Assembly: GCA_028684065.1 (NCBI GenBank)
Contig: JAQUGO010000004.1
Coordinates: 229,528 to 293,527, forward strand
Direction: 5' to 3'
Source of the DNA: Sulfurospirillaceae bacterium
Lineage (GTDB): Bacteria; Campylobacterota; Campylobacteria; Campylobacterales; Sulfurospirillaceae
DNA: 64,000 bases
Notes under the pieces: model-generated
The model's input: only the letters and a program-made list of their open reading frames with translations
Database searches by the model: none
What the model was told of the DNA's origin: nothing
Shown: positions 52,325 through 60,748 of the stretch, in pieces
Position numbering within the stretch: the first letter of the stretch is position 1
Layout: each line of letters opens with the position of its first letter
Program-made: the position numbers and the translations under genes

Positions 52325-52624
52325 ATGAAGAAGATTCTTTTTTTAATTGCTGCATTTGCTACATTTGCATTTGCTGGCGAAGGTGAAACAATTAAAGCTT
52401 ATTCAGTACTTGCTGCTGGTGTAGGTTTGGGGCTTGCTGCACTTGGTGGTGCGGTAGGTATGGGAAATACAGCAGCTGCAACAATCGCAGGAACTGCTAG
52501 AAATCCAGGTCTTGGCGGAAAACTTATGACTACAATGTTTATCGCTCTTGCAATGATCGAAGCACAAGTTATTTATGCACTTGTTATCTCTTTGATTGCT
52601 CTTTACGCAAATCCATTTTTATAA
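52325..52624 (+). CDS. atpE: F0F1 ATP synthase subunit c
   Basis: AAGVGLGLAALGGAVGMGNTAAATIAGTARNPGLGGKLMTTMFIALAMIEAQVIYAL; start taken at MKKILFLIAAF. Confidence 0.93.
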   Translation: MKKILFLIAAFATFAFAGEGETIKAYSVLAAGVGLGLAALGGAVGMGNTAAATIAGTARNPGLGGKLMTTMFIALAMIEAQVIYALVISLIALYANPFL

Positions 52625-52629
52625 TAAAC

Positions 52630-52660
52630 TGAGGCCTTAGAAAGGCCTCATCTTCTTTTA
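52630..52660 (+). terminator. Intrinsic terminator-like hairpin after atpE
   Basis: TGAGGCCTT-AGA-AAGGCCTCA followed by TCTTCTTTTA. Confidence 0.75.
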
Positions 52661-52661
52661 T

Positions 52662-52746
52662 GCGGTCGTGGTGGAACGGTAGACACGCTACCTTGAGGTG
52701 GTAGTGCCCTACGGGTGTGGGGGTTCAAATCCCCCCGACCGCACCA
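52662..52746 (+). tRNA. tRNA-Leu (anticodon GAG)
   Basis: Acceptor GCGGTCG/CGACCGC, D-arm TGGAACGGTAGACACG, anticodon arm CTACCTTGAGGTGGTAG, T-loop GGTTCAAATCC, encoded CCA. Confidence 0.95.
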
Positions 52747-53180
52747 TTTTTCTTCCATTTCATCTTAATACCATCTATGCCATTTAAGTAATAATTATGT
52801 AAATATTTTACTTTTACAAATCCCATTTTTTGATATAGATTGATAGCGATTTCATTGTCCTCTCTCACCTCTAATGTTATATAACTTTTATTAAGAGTGT
52901 CTGCAAGCTTTTTTACATGTAACAGTAAGTGTTGAGCGATTTGTTTGCCCCTCAAGCTTTTTTGCGTGGCTAGTGAATAAACTCTCAAGCCTTGTTTATA
53001 GGTAAAAAATAAAAGATAACCAGCAATTATATGATTCATTTTTATAATGAGTACATGTTCTTTGTTGATATGATATAAAAAATTCTCAGCACTTAGTCTA
53101 AAATCATTCACTCCAAAGGATTCATTTTCAAGCTGACAAAGATATACCACATCTTCTTTTGAGGCTAGTTCTATAGTCAT
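52725..53180 (-). CDS. GNAT-family acetyltransferase (RimI-like)
   Basis: LRVYSLATQKSLRGKQIAQHLLLHVKKLA...LEVREDNEIAINLYQKMGFVKV. Confidence 0.88.
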   Translation of the reverse strand: MTIELASKEDVVYLCQLENESFGVNDFRLSAENFLYHINKEHVLIIKMNHIIAGYLLFFTYKQGLRVYSLATQKSLRGKQIAQHLLLHVKKLADTLNKSYITLEVREDNEIAINLYQKMGFVKVKYLHNYYLNGIDGIKMKWKKNGAVGGI

Positions 53181-54229
53181 TTTTGATAAATCGTATATTT
53201 TAAGATAAGTTTTTTGGGGCGATAACTCATTTTTACTTTTTTAAGATTTTCAAAACCCATATCATCTCCCACATTAATATACGTAGAATTGTATGTTGCC
53301 TTTAAAACTTTTGTAAATTCTCTAAAGATAAATTGCGCGCACCCAAAGGTTTCAAAATCTGTTTTTTCAATAAGAACACTGGCTGTGTCATCTGTAATTT
53401 TCTCCCCCATTGTAAAGCCTTTAATTTCATCATCAATAAATAATACTAAACCGATAAGTTCCAATTTATCATAATCTTTAATCAAACGTTTAATGGCAAA
53501 ACGTTCAAAATAGATACCATCAAGAAATGCTTCAACTTCAGCTTTAGGCATATATTTAGTACGCTCTTGAACCCAGTTATTAAAAAGAGTTAAGATACCA
53601 TCCCCATGTTTTTCTTTTTCAAAAATTTCAGTTCTTACATTGGTATAGGATTTCTTAAATTTATTGATTTCATTACGCTTACTATGATAGGAATTTCCTT
53701 TGAGTTCGATAAGGTCATCCGCCATATAAATATAATCAACTAATTTTTTTTCGATCAAATAATCGGCTAAAGAATCAAATATTTCAGCTCCATGTTCCAG
53801 TGAATTGACAAAAGCTTCCAAGAAGGCTTCATGAACGTATTCAATTTTAGAGTAATAGGGACTGCTATTTTGGGCGTTCATAATTTCAAAACAAATGGGT
53901 GTAGCACTTAGTGTATCTTCTAGTTTACCCAGTGGTGGAAGAAGCATTGAAAGCTCACCAGAACTTAGGATAAATAAACAAAAAGTATTGTTAATAATGG
54001 TATAAAAACCACTCGCATTAGAGAGCCAGATATAATTAGCAGCAAATGTATAATCACTAAGTTCAATAGGTGTTATCTCTAAATAGTGTTGCATTAACGG
54101 TTTCGTTTTGAGGTTAAAGGGAATAAGTTCATGCGTGTTGATAGTAAGTGTTGACAAAGAGAGGTCCTTATAGAAATGATTTCGAATTATACATCGTAAA
54201 TCATTTTTTTTAGAAAAAATAATGTTCAA
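53177..54229 (-). CDS. DUF2156-like (LPG synthase C-terminal / GNAT-fold) protein
   Basis: GFTMGEKI...IEKTDFETFGCAQFIFREF...YINVGDDMGFENLKKVKMSYRPKKLILKYTIYQK. Confidence 0.78.
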   Translation of the reverse strand: MNIIFSKKNDLRCIIRNHFYKDLSLSTLTINTHELIPFNLKTKPLMQHYLEITPIELSDYTFAANYIWLSNASGFYTIINNTFCLFILSSGELSMLLPPLGKLEDTLSATPICFEIMNAQNSSPYYSKIEYVHEAFLEAFVNSLEHGAEIFDSLADYLIEKKLVDYIYMADDLIELKGNSYHSKRNEINKFKKSYTNVRTEIFEKEKHGDGILTLFNNWVQERTKYMPKAEVEAFLDGIYFERFAIKRLIKDYDKLELIGLVLFIDDEIKGFTMGEKITDDTASVLIEKTDFETFGCAQFIFREFTKVLKATYNSTYINVGDDMGFENLKKVKMSYRPKKLILKYTIYQK

Positions 54230-54278
54230 ATATGCTAATATCTAGTATCTTTAGTGAATCTTACAAAGGGCGGCATTA

Positions 54279-54539
54279 ATGCGAGAACTCGAGTTGAAAA
54301 ATATCATTAAAATTGGCGAACGTGAATTTCTTATTTCAACGATTAGCATGCATGTACGGCATTCTTTTTTTGAAGGAGACATGAACAAAATAGTCTATGA
54401 AACCATGGTCTTTGAACTTATCGATAATGATGTTGCTTTCCATAAACCTCTTTTTAATGAACGCTATAATATGGCCGATGAAGCCATCGCTGAGCATGGT
54501 GCAATTGTTAAAAACCCAAAAAACTTTTTTATTATTTAG
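54279..54539 (+). CDS. Small hypothetical protein
   Basis: 86-aa ORF in the gap between divergent genes. Confidence 0.55.
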   Translation: MRELELKNIIKIGEREFLISTISMHVRHSFFEGDMNKIVYETMVFELIDNDVAFHKPLFNERYNMADEAIAEHGAIVKNPKNFFII

Positions 54540-54554
54540 GTAAATTACTAAAAA

Positions 54555-56735
54555 ATGAAAAATTTCATTTTGATAGTATGTCTTCTCGGACTTTCTTTGT
54601 ATGCCAAAGAGACCAAAGATATACTTGTCATTCACTCATATCATAAAGGTTATAAGTGGAGTGATGATATTTCTTATGTAATAGAAAAAAGTTTTTCTTC
54701 TGATGATAATATTTTTGTATCGACTATTTATATGGATACAAAGCGTATTGAAACGCCTGAGTATCTTAATACTTTTTATGATTTTTATAAAGCACGGTTT
54801 GTCAATTATAAATTTGATATTGTCATTGTGGTCGATAATAGCGCCTTAGCATTTGTAAAAGAACATTATGAGGAATTTTTTGCTCATACGCAAATTGTTT
54901 TTTTAGGTATTAATGATTTTAATAAAGCAATGATTTCAGGGATGAACAATATCACAGGGGTTGTCGAAGATGTGGATATTGAACGTAATATTGATTTAAT
55001 TTTAAAACTGCATCCACGCTTAGAAAAGATTTTAATTATAAATGAGAAATCAATGACAGGAAATGCTGTCCGTCATGATATTGATCGAGTATCACCAAAG
55101 TATACAAATAAAGTAACCTTCGAACATATTGATAGCATGGATATGCATGAAATCGAAGAAAAAGTAAAAGTATTAAATAAAGACACAAGTGTTATCTTAT
55201 GGGTACTTCTCTTTAAAGATAAATCAGGCCGTTTTTTTACCTATAAAGAAAATTTAAAACAAATTCGCGCCATCAGCAAAGTCCCTATTTATGGATTATG
55301 GGATTTTTATCTTGATTATGGAATAGTTGGGGGTTTCCTAACAAGCGCTATATCCCAAGCAGAAGTAGCTGTTAAAATTGTCGAAAGAATTCTTAAAGGC
55401 GATAAGGCTAATGCTATTGAGATCGTTGAAAAAAGCCCTAATCAGTATATTTTTGATAATAACGAATTAGAGCGTTATCATATATCGCTTGCCAATAAAT
55501 TGAAATCGTATAAAATAATTAATAAACCGTTTTCGCTTTACGAGGAGTATAAAACTTTTTTCTGGCTTTTCCTAGCTATTTTGAGTGCTATTTTAATGAC
55601 CGTTATCTTTTTAATGCAAAACGTTCGAAAACGGAAACATAGTGAAATGGCACTCAAAAATCAATTAGAGTTTATTCGTGTATTACTTGATACCATTCCA
55701 AATCCTATTTATTATAGTAATGTTGAAGGTGAATACGTTGTTAGTAATAAAGCATTTGCGACGCTTTATGATGTGAGTAAAGAGGATATTATAGGCAAAA
55801 CTGTCTTTGATTTTTTCCCTTTAGAATGGGCACAGGAGAGAAGAGAACGAGATCTTCTTTTGTTGCAAAATAAAAGCTCTGAAACCTTTGAATTGATGTT
55901 ACATCTTCCCAAACAAAGACCGAGACTTTTTACCTTTAATAAGGCTGTTTATACCAATATTGATGGTACTATTGGAGGGATTGTATGTGTGATGGATGAT
56001 ACGACGGAGCGATTGCAACAACGACAGTTTCTTATTCAACAAGCTAAGCTGACAGAAATGGGTGAGATGATAGCGGGTGTTGCTCACCAGTGGAACGAGC
56101 CCTTGGTAGAACTATCCGCTATTATGCAAGATATGGAATTTTGTTTTAATACCGGAGAAATGGACAGCAAAAAGATGAAAGAATTTGTACATGATTCTAT
56201 TATCCAAATTCAATACATGTCACAAACCCTCAAAGATTTTAGGAATTTTTTAAAGCCTTCTACACGTAAAAGTCTTTTTTGTGCCAAAAAGGCTTTGAAT
56301 GAGGTGCTAGAAATTATTGGAAGGCAAATCTTTTATTCACATATTGATTTAAGTGTAAGTTATTCAAAACCAGAAGTAACTTTCCCTGTCTATGGATATG
56401 AAAACGAATTTAAACAAGTCCTACTTAATATCATTAATAATGCAAAAAACAAAATTATTAAAACGCGAAAGGGTGAAAATATTTTCATTAATATTGAATC
56501 TACTGAAGTGTATACCAAAATGATGATAACCGATACTGGTGGAAAAATCCCAGAAAAAATTATAGGACTTATTTTTGATCCTTACTTTACAACGAGTAAA
56601 AATGGAACAGGATTAGGCCTGTATATGGCAAAAATTATTATAGAAGATAAAATGAATGGTATGATAAGTGTTAAAAATCATGGTAATAATGTGGAATTTA
56701 CAATTTTAGTTCCAAATTCTGAAAAATCACTATAG
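54555..56735 (+). CDS. Sensor histidine kinase with periplasmic ABC-substrate-binding-like domain and PAS
   Basis: N-terminal KDILVIHSYHKGYKWSDDIS binding-protein-like domain, TM, PAS, H-box VAHQWNEPLVELSA, GTGLGLYMAK. Confidence 0.9.
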   Translation: MKNFILIVCLLGLSLYAKETKDILVIHSYHKGYKWSDDISYVIEKSFSSDDNIFVSTIYMDTKRIETPEYLNTFYDFYKARFVNYKFDIVIVVDNSALAFVKEHYEEFFAHTQIVFLGINDFNKAMISGMNNITGVVEDVDIERNIDLILKLHPRLEKILIINEKSMTGNAVRHDIDRVSPKYTNKVTFEHIDSMDMHEIEEKVKVLNKDTSVILWVLLFKDKSGRFFTYKENLKQIRAISKVPIYGLWDFYLDYGIVGGFLTSAISQAEVAVKIVERILKGDKANAIEIVEKSPNQYIFDNNELERYHISLANKLKSYKIINKPFSLYEEYKTFFWLFLAILSAILMTVIFLMQNVRKRKHSEMALKNQLEFIRVLLDTIPNPIYYSNVEGEYVVSNKAFATLYDVSKEDIIGKTVFDFFPLEWAQERRERDLLLLQNKSSETFELMLHLPKQRPRLFTFNKAVYTNIDGTIGGIVCVMDDTTERLQQRQFLIQQAKLTEMGEMIAGVAHQWNEPLVELSAIMQDMEFCFNTGEMDSKKMKEFVHDSIIQIQYMSQTLKDFRNFLKPSTRKSLFCAKKALNEVLEIIGRQIFYSHIDLSVSYSKPEVTFPVYGYENEFKQVLLNIINNAKNKIIKTRKGENIFINIESTEVYTKMMITDTGGKIPEKIIGLIFDPYFTTSKNGTGLGLYMAKIIIEDKMNGMISVKNHGNNVEFTILVPNSEKSL

Positions 56736-56743
56736 GGTAATTA

Positions 56744-57385
56744 ATGAAAATTTTATTATTAGAAGATAATAGCCGTTTAAATGCTACGATTGTTAAACGC
56801 CTTGAATCAAAAGGTTATCTTGTTGATTCTTTTATAGATGGCAAAAAAGCTTATGCATCAATTGATGAAGGTTATATGTGTTTTATTTTAGATATTAATG
56901 TTCCTAATATTGATGGTATTGAAATTTTAAAAAAAATACGGGATTTTCATTATGAAGTGCCCATTATTATTATTAGCTCAAGTGTAGAATTAGAAGTGAT
57001 TAAAGATGCTTATAGCTATGGATGCAATGACTTTCTCAAAAAACCTTTTTTTATTGACGAATTAGAAATTAAAATAGAAAAATTGTGCAATATCCGAAAT
57101 GATGTTGTCCACTTAGGGGCACAATGCGAATTTGATTTTCAAAGCAGTTTGCTACGAAGTAATGGACAGGAAGAACACTTGTCCCGCAAAGAGAGATTAT
57201 TGTTGAATATTTTAATTACTGAAAAAGGTAAAGTTGTTTCTTTTGATAAAATTCAAGCAATGGTATGGGAAGGAAATTTTGCAAGTTTAGATTCCATTCG
57301 CTCTTTAATGAGAAGATTGAGAAAAAAAATACCATTTGAATGTATTGAAACAGTTGTTGATGTTGGTTATATTTTAAAATTGTAA
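56744..57385 (+). CDS. OmpR-family response regulator
   Basis: ILLLEDNSRLN, FILDINVPNIDG, LKKPFF; winged helix SLRMRRLRKKIP-like. Confidence 0.92.
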   Translation: MKILLLEDNSRLNATIVKRLESKGYLVDSFIDGKKAYASIDEGYMCFILDINVPNIDGIEILKKIRDFHYEVPIIIISSSVELEVIKDAYSYGCNDFLKKPFFIDELEIKIEKLCNIRNDVVHLGAQCEFDFQSSLLRSNGQEEHLSRKERLLLNILITEKGKVVSFDKIQAMVWEGNFASLDSIRSLMRRLRKKIPFECIETVVDVGYILKL

Positions 57386-57390
57386 TTAAA

Positions 57391-57428
57391 TTGTTACAAA
57401 AAATCTCAAAATGTCACTAAAATGTTAG
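57391..57428 (+). promoter_or_regulatory. Candidate response-regulator direct repeats upstream of dctP
   Basis: TGTTAC (57392), TGTCAC (57412), TGTTAG (57423), on about one and two helical turns. Confidence 0.35.
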
Positions 57429-57523
57429 AAATAGCTTACGTACCTAATTATAAACAAAATATAACATATATCTTATGTGTAGTTTCGTATTATATTTTTG
57501 TTTAAAATTTATAAGGAGTAAAC

Positions 57524-58588
57524 ATGACGTTTTCAAGAAAAGTTTTTACGAGTTTAGCCTTAATGTTTTCATTACTGGTATCAGCCAATGCCGCAAGTGA
57601 TAAGGTTAATTGGAAACTAGCGATGTCTTGGGGTTCAAGCCTTCCTCCCTTTACAGATGCAGTGGAAAGTATGGCTAAAATGGTCAGTGACATGAGTGGT
57701 GGTGATTTTGTTATCAAAATTGATGCGGTCAATAAACATAAGGCAGCCTTTGGTGTTATGGATATGGTGAAGCTTGGTCAATATGATATGGGGCATACAG
57801 CATCTTATTACTATAAAGGCAAAGATCCCGTACTATTATTGTTTACAACGATGCCATTTGGTATGAATGCCTTTGAACAATATGCATGGTTTTACTATGG
57901 CGGTGGTATGGATTTGATGGAAAAATCGTATGAAAAGCATGGCATGTACTCTTTCCCTGGTGGAAATACTGGTATGCAAATGGGTGGTTGGTTTAGAAAA
58001 GAGATTAAATCTTTAGATGATCTCAAAGGTCTAAAAATGAGAATTCCAGGCTTCGCTGGAGAGATATTTGCAAAACTTGGATGTGCTGTTACAAACATTG
58101 CTCCAGGTGAATTATACACCTCTTTAGAACGTGGCACAATCGACGCATTGGAATGGGTTGGACCGGGTATGGATATTAGTATGGGCTTTCATAAAATTGC
58201 ACCTTATTACTATACAGGATGGCATGAACCAGCAACTGAGTTACAGTTTCTTGTAAATAAGGGAAAATTTGATAAACTTTCACCTAAAAATAAAGAAATT
58301 CTTCGTGTTGCTATGCGAACAGCAGCTTATGATATGATGATTCATAATTTTGATATGAGTGCTACGGCGTGGGATAAAATTAAAACAGAGTACCCAAATA
58401 TTAAGGTTATGACATTTCCAAAGCCTGTCATGGATGCTATGCGCAAAGCAAATGCAGACTTAGTTACAGAAGAATCAGCAAAAAGTACAGAGTTTAAAAG
58501 TGTTGTTGAATCACAGCAAGCGTATATGAAAAAAGCGCGGGCTTGGACAACTATTGGTGAGTTTTCCTATATTCGAGATAATCAATAA
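57524..58588 (+). CDS. dctP: TRAP transporter substrate-binding protein (DctP family, monocarboxylate-like)
   Basis: Signal peptide; FRKEIKSLDDLKGLKMRIPGFAGEIFAKLG, WVGPGMDISMGFHKIAPYYYTGWHEP. Confidence 0.9.
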   Translation: MTFSRKVFTSLALMFSLLVSANAASDKVNWKLAMSWGSSLPPFTDAVESMAKMVSDMSGGDFVIKIDAVNKHKAAFGVMDMVKLGQYDMGHTASYYYKGKDPVLLLFTTMPFGMNAFEQYAWFYYGGGMDLMEKSYEKHGMYSFPGGNTGMQMGGWFRKEIKSLDDLKGLKMRIPGFAGEIFAKLGCAVTNIAPGELYTSLERGTIDALEWVGPGMDISMGFHKIAPYYYTGWHEPATELQFLVNKGKFDKLSPKNKEILRVAMRTAAYDMMIHNFDMSATAWDKIKTEYPNIKVMTFPKPVMDAMRKANADLVTEESAKSTEFKSVVESQQAYMKKARAWTTIGEFSYIRDNQ

Positions 58589-58596
58589 TAGGCTTA

Positions 58597-58679
58597 TTTT
58601 CTTGCCTCTTTTAAGGAGGCAAGAAAAAATACAAAAAGACAAGTCAAGACATTGTGATTGGCTTGTCTTTTTGTATTTT
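58597..58679 (+). terminator. Tandem hairpins between dctP and dctQ
   Basis: 12-bp stem 58597-58608/58616-58627 then 22-bp stem 58626-58647/58658-58679 (one G-U); the two share only two bases. Confidence 0.7.
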
Positions 58680-58690
58680 CGTGGTGAAGG

Positions 58691-59227
58691 ATGCGGATGT
58701 TAATTCAGTTAGAAAAATTTTTCGATCGTATGAGCGATTATATTGGCTATTTTTGCTCATTTTTAATGCTGGCAATGATGCTTAATATATTTTACGATGT
58801 CTTTATGCGTTATGTGTTTAAAACGGGTTCAATTGCCTTTCAAGAGCTAGAATGGCATATTTTTTCAATTATTATTTTACTAGGAACATCGTATGCTTTA
58901 AAAGAAGATGCTCATGTTCGGGTGGATATTTTGTATACAAAATTTAGTGAGAAAAATAAAGCACTCGTAAATATTGCTGGAGCATTTTTATTTATAACTC
59001 CTATTGCTCTTTTAATTGCGTTAGGTTCTGTTGGTTTTGTAATGGAAGCTTATACCACCAATGAAATTAGTGGTGACCCAGGTGGTTTGACACATAGATG
59101 GTTACTCAAAGCATTGATTCCTCTTTCTTTTTGGCTTCTAATTTTTATTGCTACAGGATTTGTCATTAAAAATATTAATATATATCGAAGAGAAACAGGT
59201 CGACTTCCAGAAGTGGAGGATCACTAG
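58691..59227 (+). CDS. dctQ: TRAP transporter small permease (DctQ)
   Basis: Four TM; YDVFMRYVFKTGSIAFQELEWHIFSIIILLGTSYALKEDAHVRVDIL. Confidence 0.9.
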   Translation: MRMLIQLEKFFDRMSDYIGYFCSFLMLAMMLNIFYDVFMRYVFKTGSIAFQELEWHIFSIIILLGTSYALKEDAHVRVDILYTKFSEKNKALVNIAGAFLFITPIALLIALGSVGFVMEAYTTNEISGDPGGLTHRWLLKALIPLSFWLLIFIATGFVIKNINIYRRETGRLPEVEDH

Positions 59228-59228
59228 T

Positions 59229-60581
59229 ATGGTAGGTATCGTTATGTTTGTTGTGGGAATGATGATGTTACTTATTGGATTTCCTGTTGCCTTTACTTTT
59301 GGTGCTGTTTCGGTTGTTTTTGGACTTGCTTCAGGCATGATAGATATCATGATGGATGGTGGAACGTTGCTTGAAGGATTTGAGCAAGGTGTAAATATGT
59401 TTGCTTTTATGCCACATCGCATTTGGTCTATTATGAATAATACGATTTTAATGGCAGTGCCTATGTTTATTTTAATGGGTATTATTCTTCAAAAATCGCG
59501 CCTTGCTGAGCGATTATTAGAAGCGATGGGCTTTTTATTTGGCGAAGTACGTGGGGGTTTAGCGATTAGCACTGTTTTAGTGGGAGCATTACTTGCTGCT
59601 TCAACAGGCGTTGTTGGTGCGAGCGTGGTTGCTATGGGTGTTATCTCTCTTCCTGTAATGCTTAAATATAACTATTCAAAATCACTTGCATGTGGAACAA
59701 TTTGTGCCTCAGGAACATTGGGACAGATTATTCCCCCTTCGGTTGTTCTAATTATATTAGGAGATGTTTTTCAACAACCTGTTGGTGATCTCTTTGAGGG
59801 TGCTTTTTGGCCAGGTATAACATTGGTAGCGGTATATATTATTTATATTGTTATTGTTTCTTTATTGGATAAAAAAGTAGCCCCTGCAATTCCAAAAGAA
59901 GAAGTCTCTCACAGTAAAATAAAGCAAATTTTGAATGCATTTCAAGCGATTCTTCCCCCTTTAATCTTGATAATTTTAGTTCTTGGATCAATTTTTGAAG
60001 GTATCGCAACACCGACTGAATCTTCTGCCGTTGGTTGTATTGGCGCTATGATTTTAGCGTGGATGTATAGATCATTTTCATTTAAGATGATTCATGAGGC
60101 TTCTTTAGAAACGGTTAAAACAACAGCTATGGTTTTTGCAATATTAATTGGCGCCACTGCCTTTTCAATGGTCTTCACTTATACCGGTGGTGATATTATT
60201 ATTGAAGATGTGATGCGAGATTTACCTGGCGACAAATGGGGCTTTATTATTGTCTCGATGCTAGCAATTATGAGTTTAGGATTTTTTATTGATTTCGTTG
60301 AAATTTCTTATATTATTGTCCCTATTCTAGCACCTATTGCAGAGGGTATTGGTATTAATCCAGTGTGGTATGCACTATTGATTGCCCTTAATTTACAAAC
60401 ATCGTTTTTAACACCTCCTTTTGGCTTTAGTCTTTTTTATCTCAGAGGAGTAGCCCCGCCTAATGTCAAAACAACGGATATTTATAAAGGAGTTCTTCCT
60501 TTTATTTTATTGCAAATTCTTGTCATGGTTATTTTCACAATATTTCCAGAGGTATTTGGTATCTCCATGATGCATGAATAG
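59229..60581 (+). CDS. dctM: TRAP transporter large permease (DctM)
   Basis: ATG right after the dctQ stop; GIILQKSRLAERLLEAMGFLFGEVRGGLAISTVLVGALLAASTGVVGASV. Confidence 0.93.
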   Translation: MVGIVMFVVGMMMLLIGFPVAFTFGAVSVVFGLASGMIDIMMDGGTLLEGFEQGVNMFAFMPHRIWSIMNNTILMAVPMFILMGIILQKSRLAERLLEAMGFLFGEVRGGLAISTVLVGALLAASTGVVGASVVAMGVISLPVMLKYNYSKSLACGTICASGTLGQIIPPSVVLIILGDVFQQPVGDLFEGAFWPGITLVAVYIIYIVIVSLLDKKVAPAIPKEEVSHSKIKQILNAFQAILPPLILIILVLGSIFEGIATPTESSAVGCIGAMILAWMYRSFSFKMIHEASLETVKTTAMVFAILIGATAFSMVFTYTGGDIIIEDVMRDLPGDKWGFIIVSMLAIMSLGFFIDFVEISYIIVPILAPIAEGIGINPVWYALLIALNLQTSFLTPPFGFSLFYLRGVAPPNVKTTDIYKGVLPFILLQILVMVIFTIFPEVFGISMMHE

Positions 60582-60748
60582 ATGATGTAAAACGAAAAAG
60601 AAGGAGAAAATAAACTTTCTTCTTCTTTCGATGTAAACTCTTGTAACTCTTTTTCACATCTCTGTAAAAATAAAACTCTTTTTAATAATTATCATATGAT
60701 TTTTATATCCTATTGTTAGACTAAACTAAATTTTACAACACCATAAGG

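Noticed and set aside
52662-54229. Integrated genomic island at tRNA-Leu
   Set aside because: No integrase or transposase seen and no repeat of the tRNA 3' end noticed downstream; kept only as a tRNA/CDS overlap observation.
60582-60632. Imperfect GAAAAAGAAGGAGAAA/TTTCTTCTTCTTTC pairing after dctM as a terminator
   Set aside because: Purine/pyrimidine tract complementarity with mismatches and no clean U-tract; could be chance.
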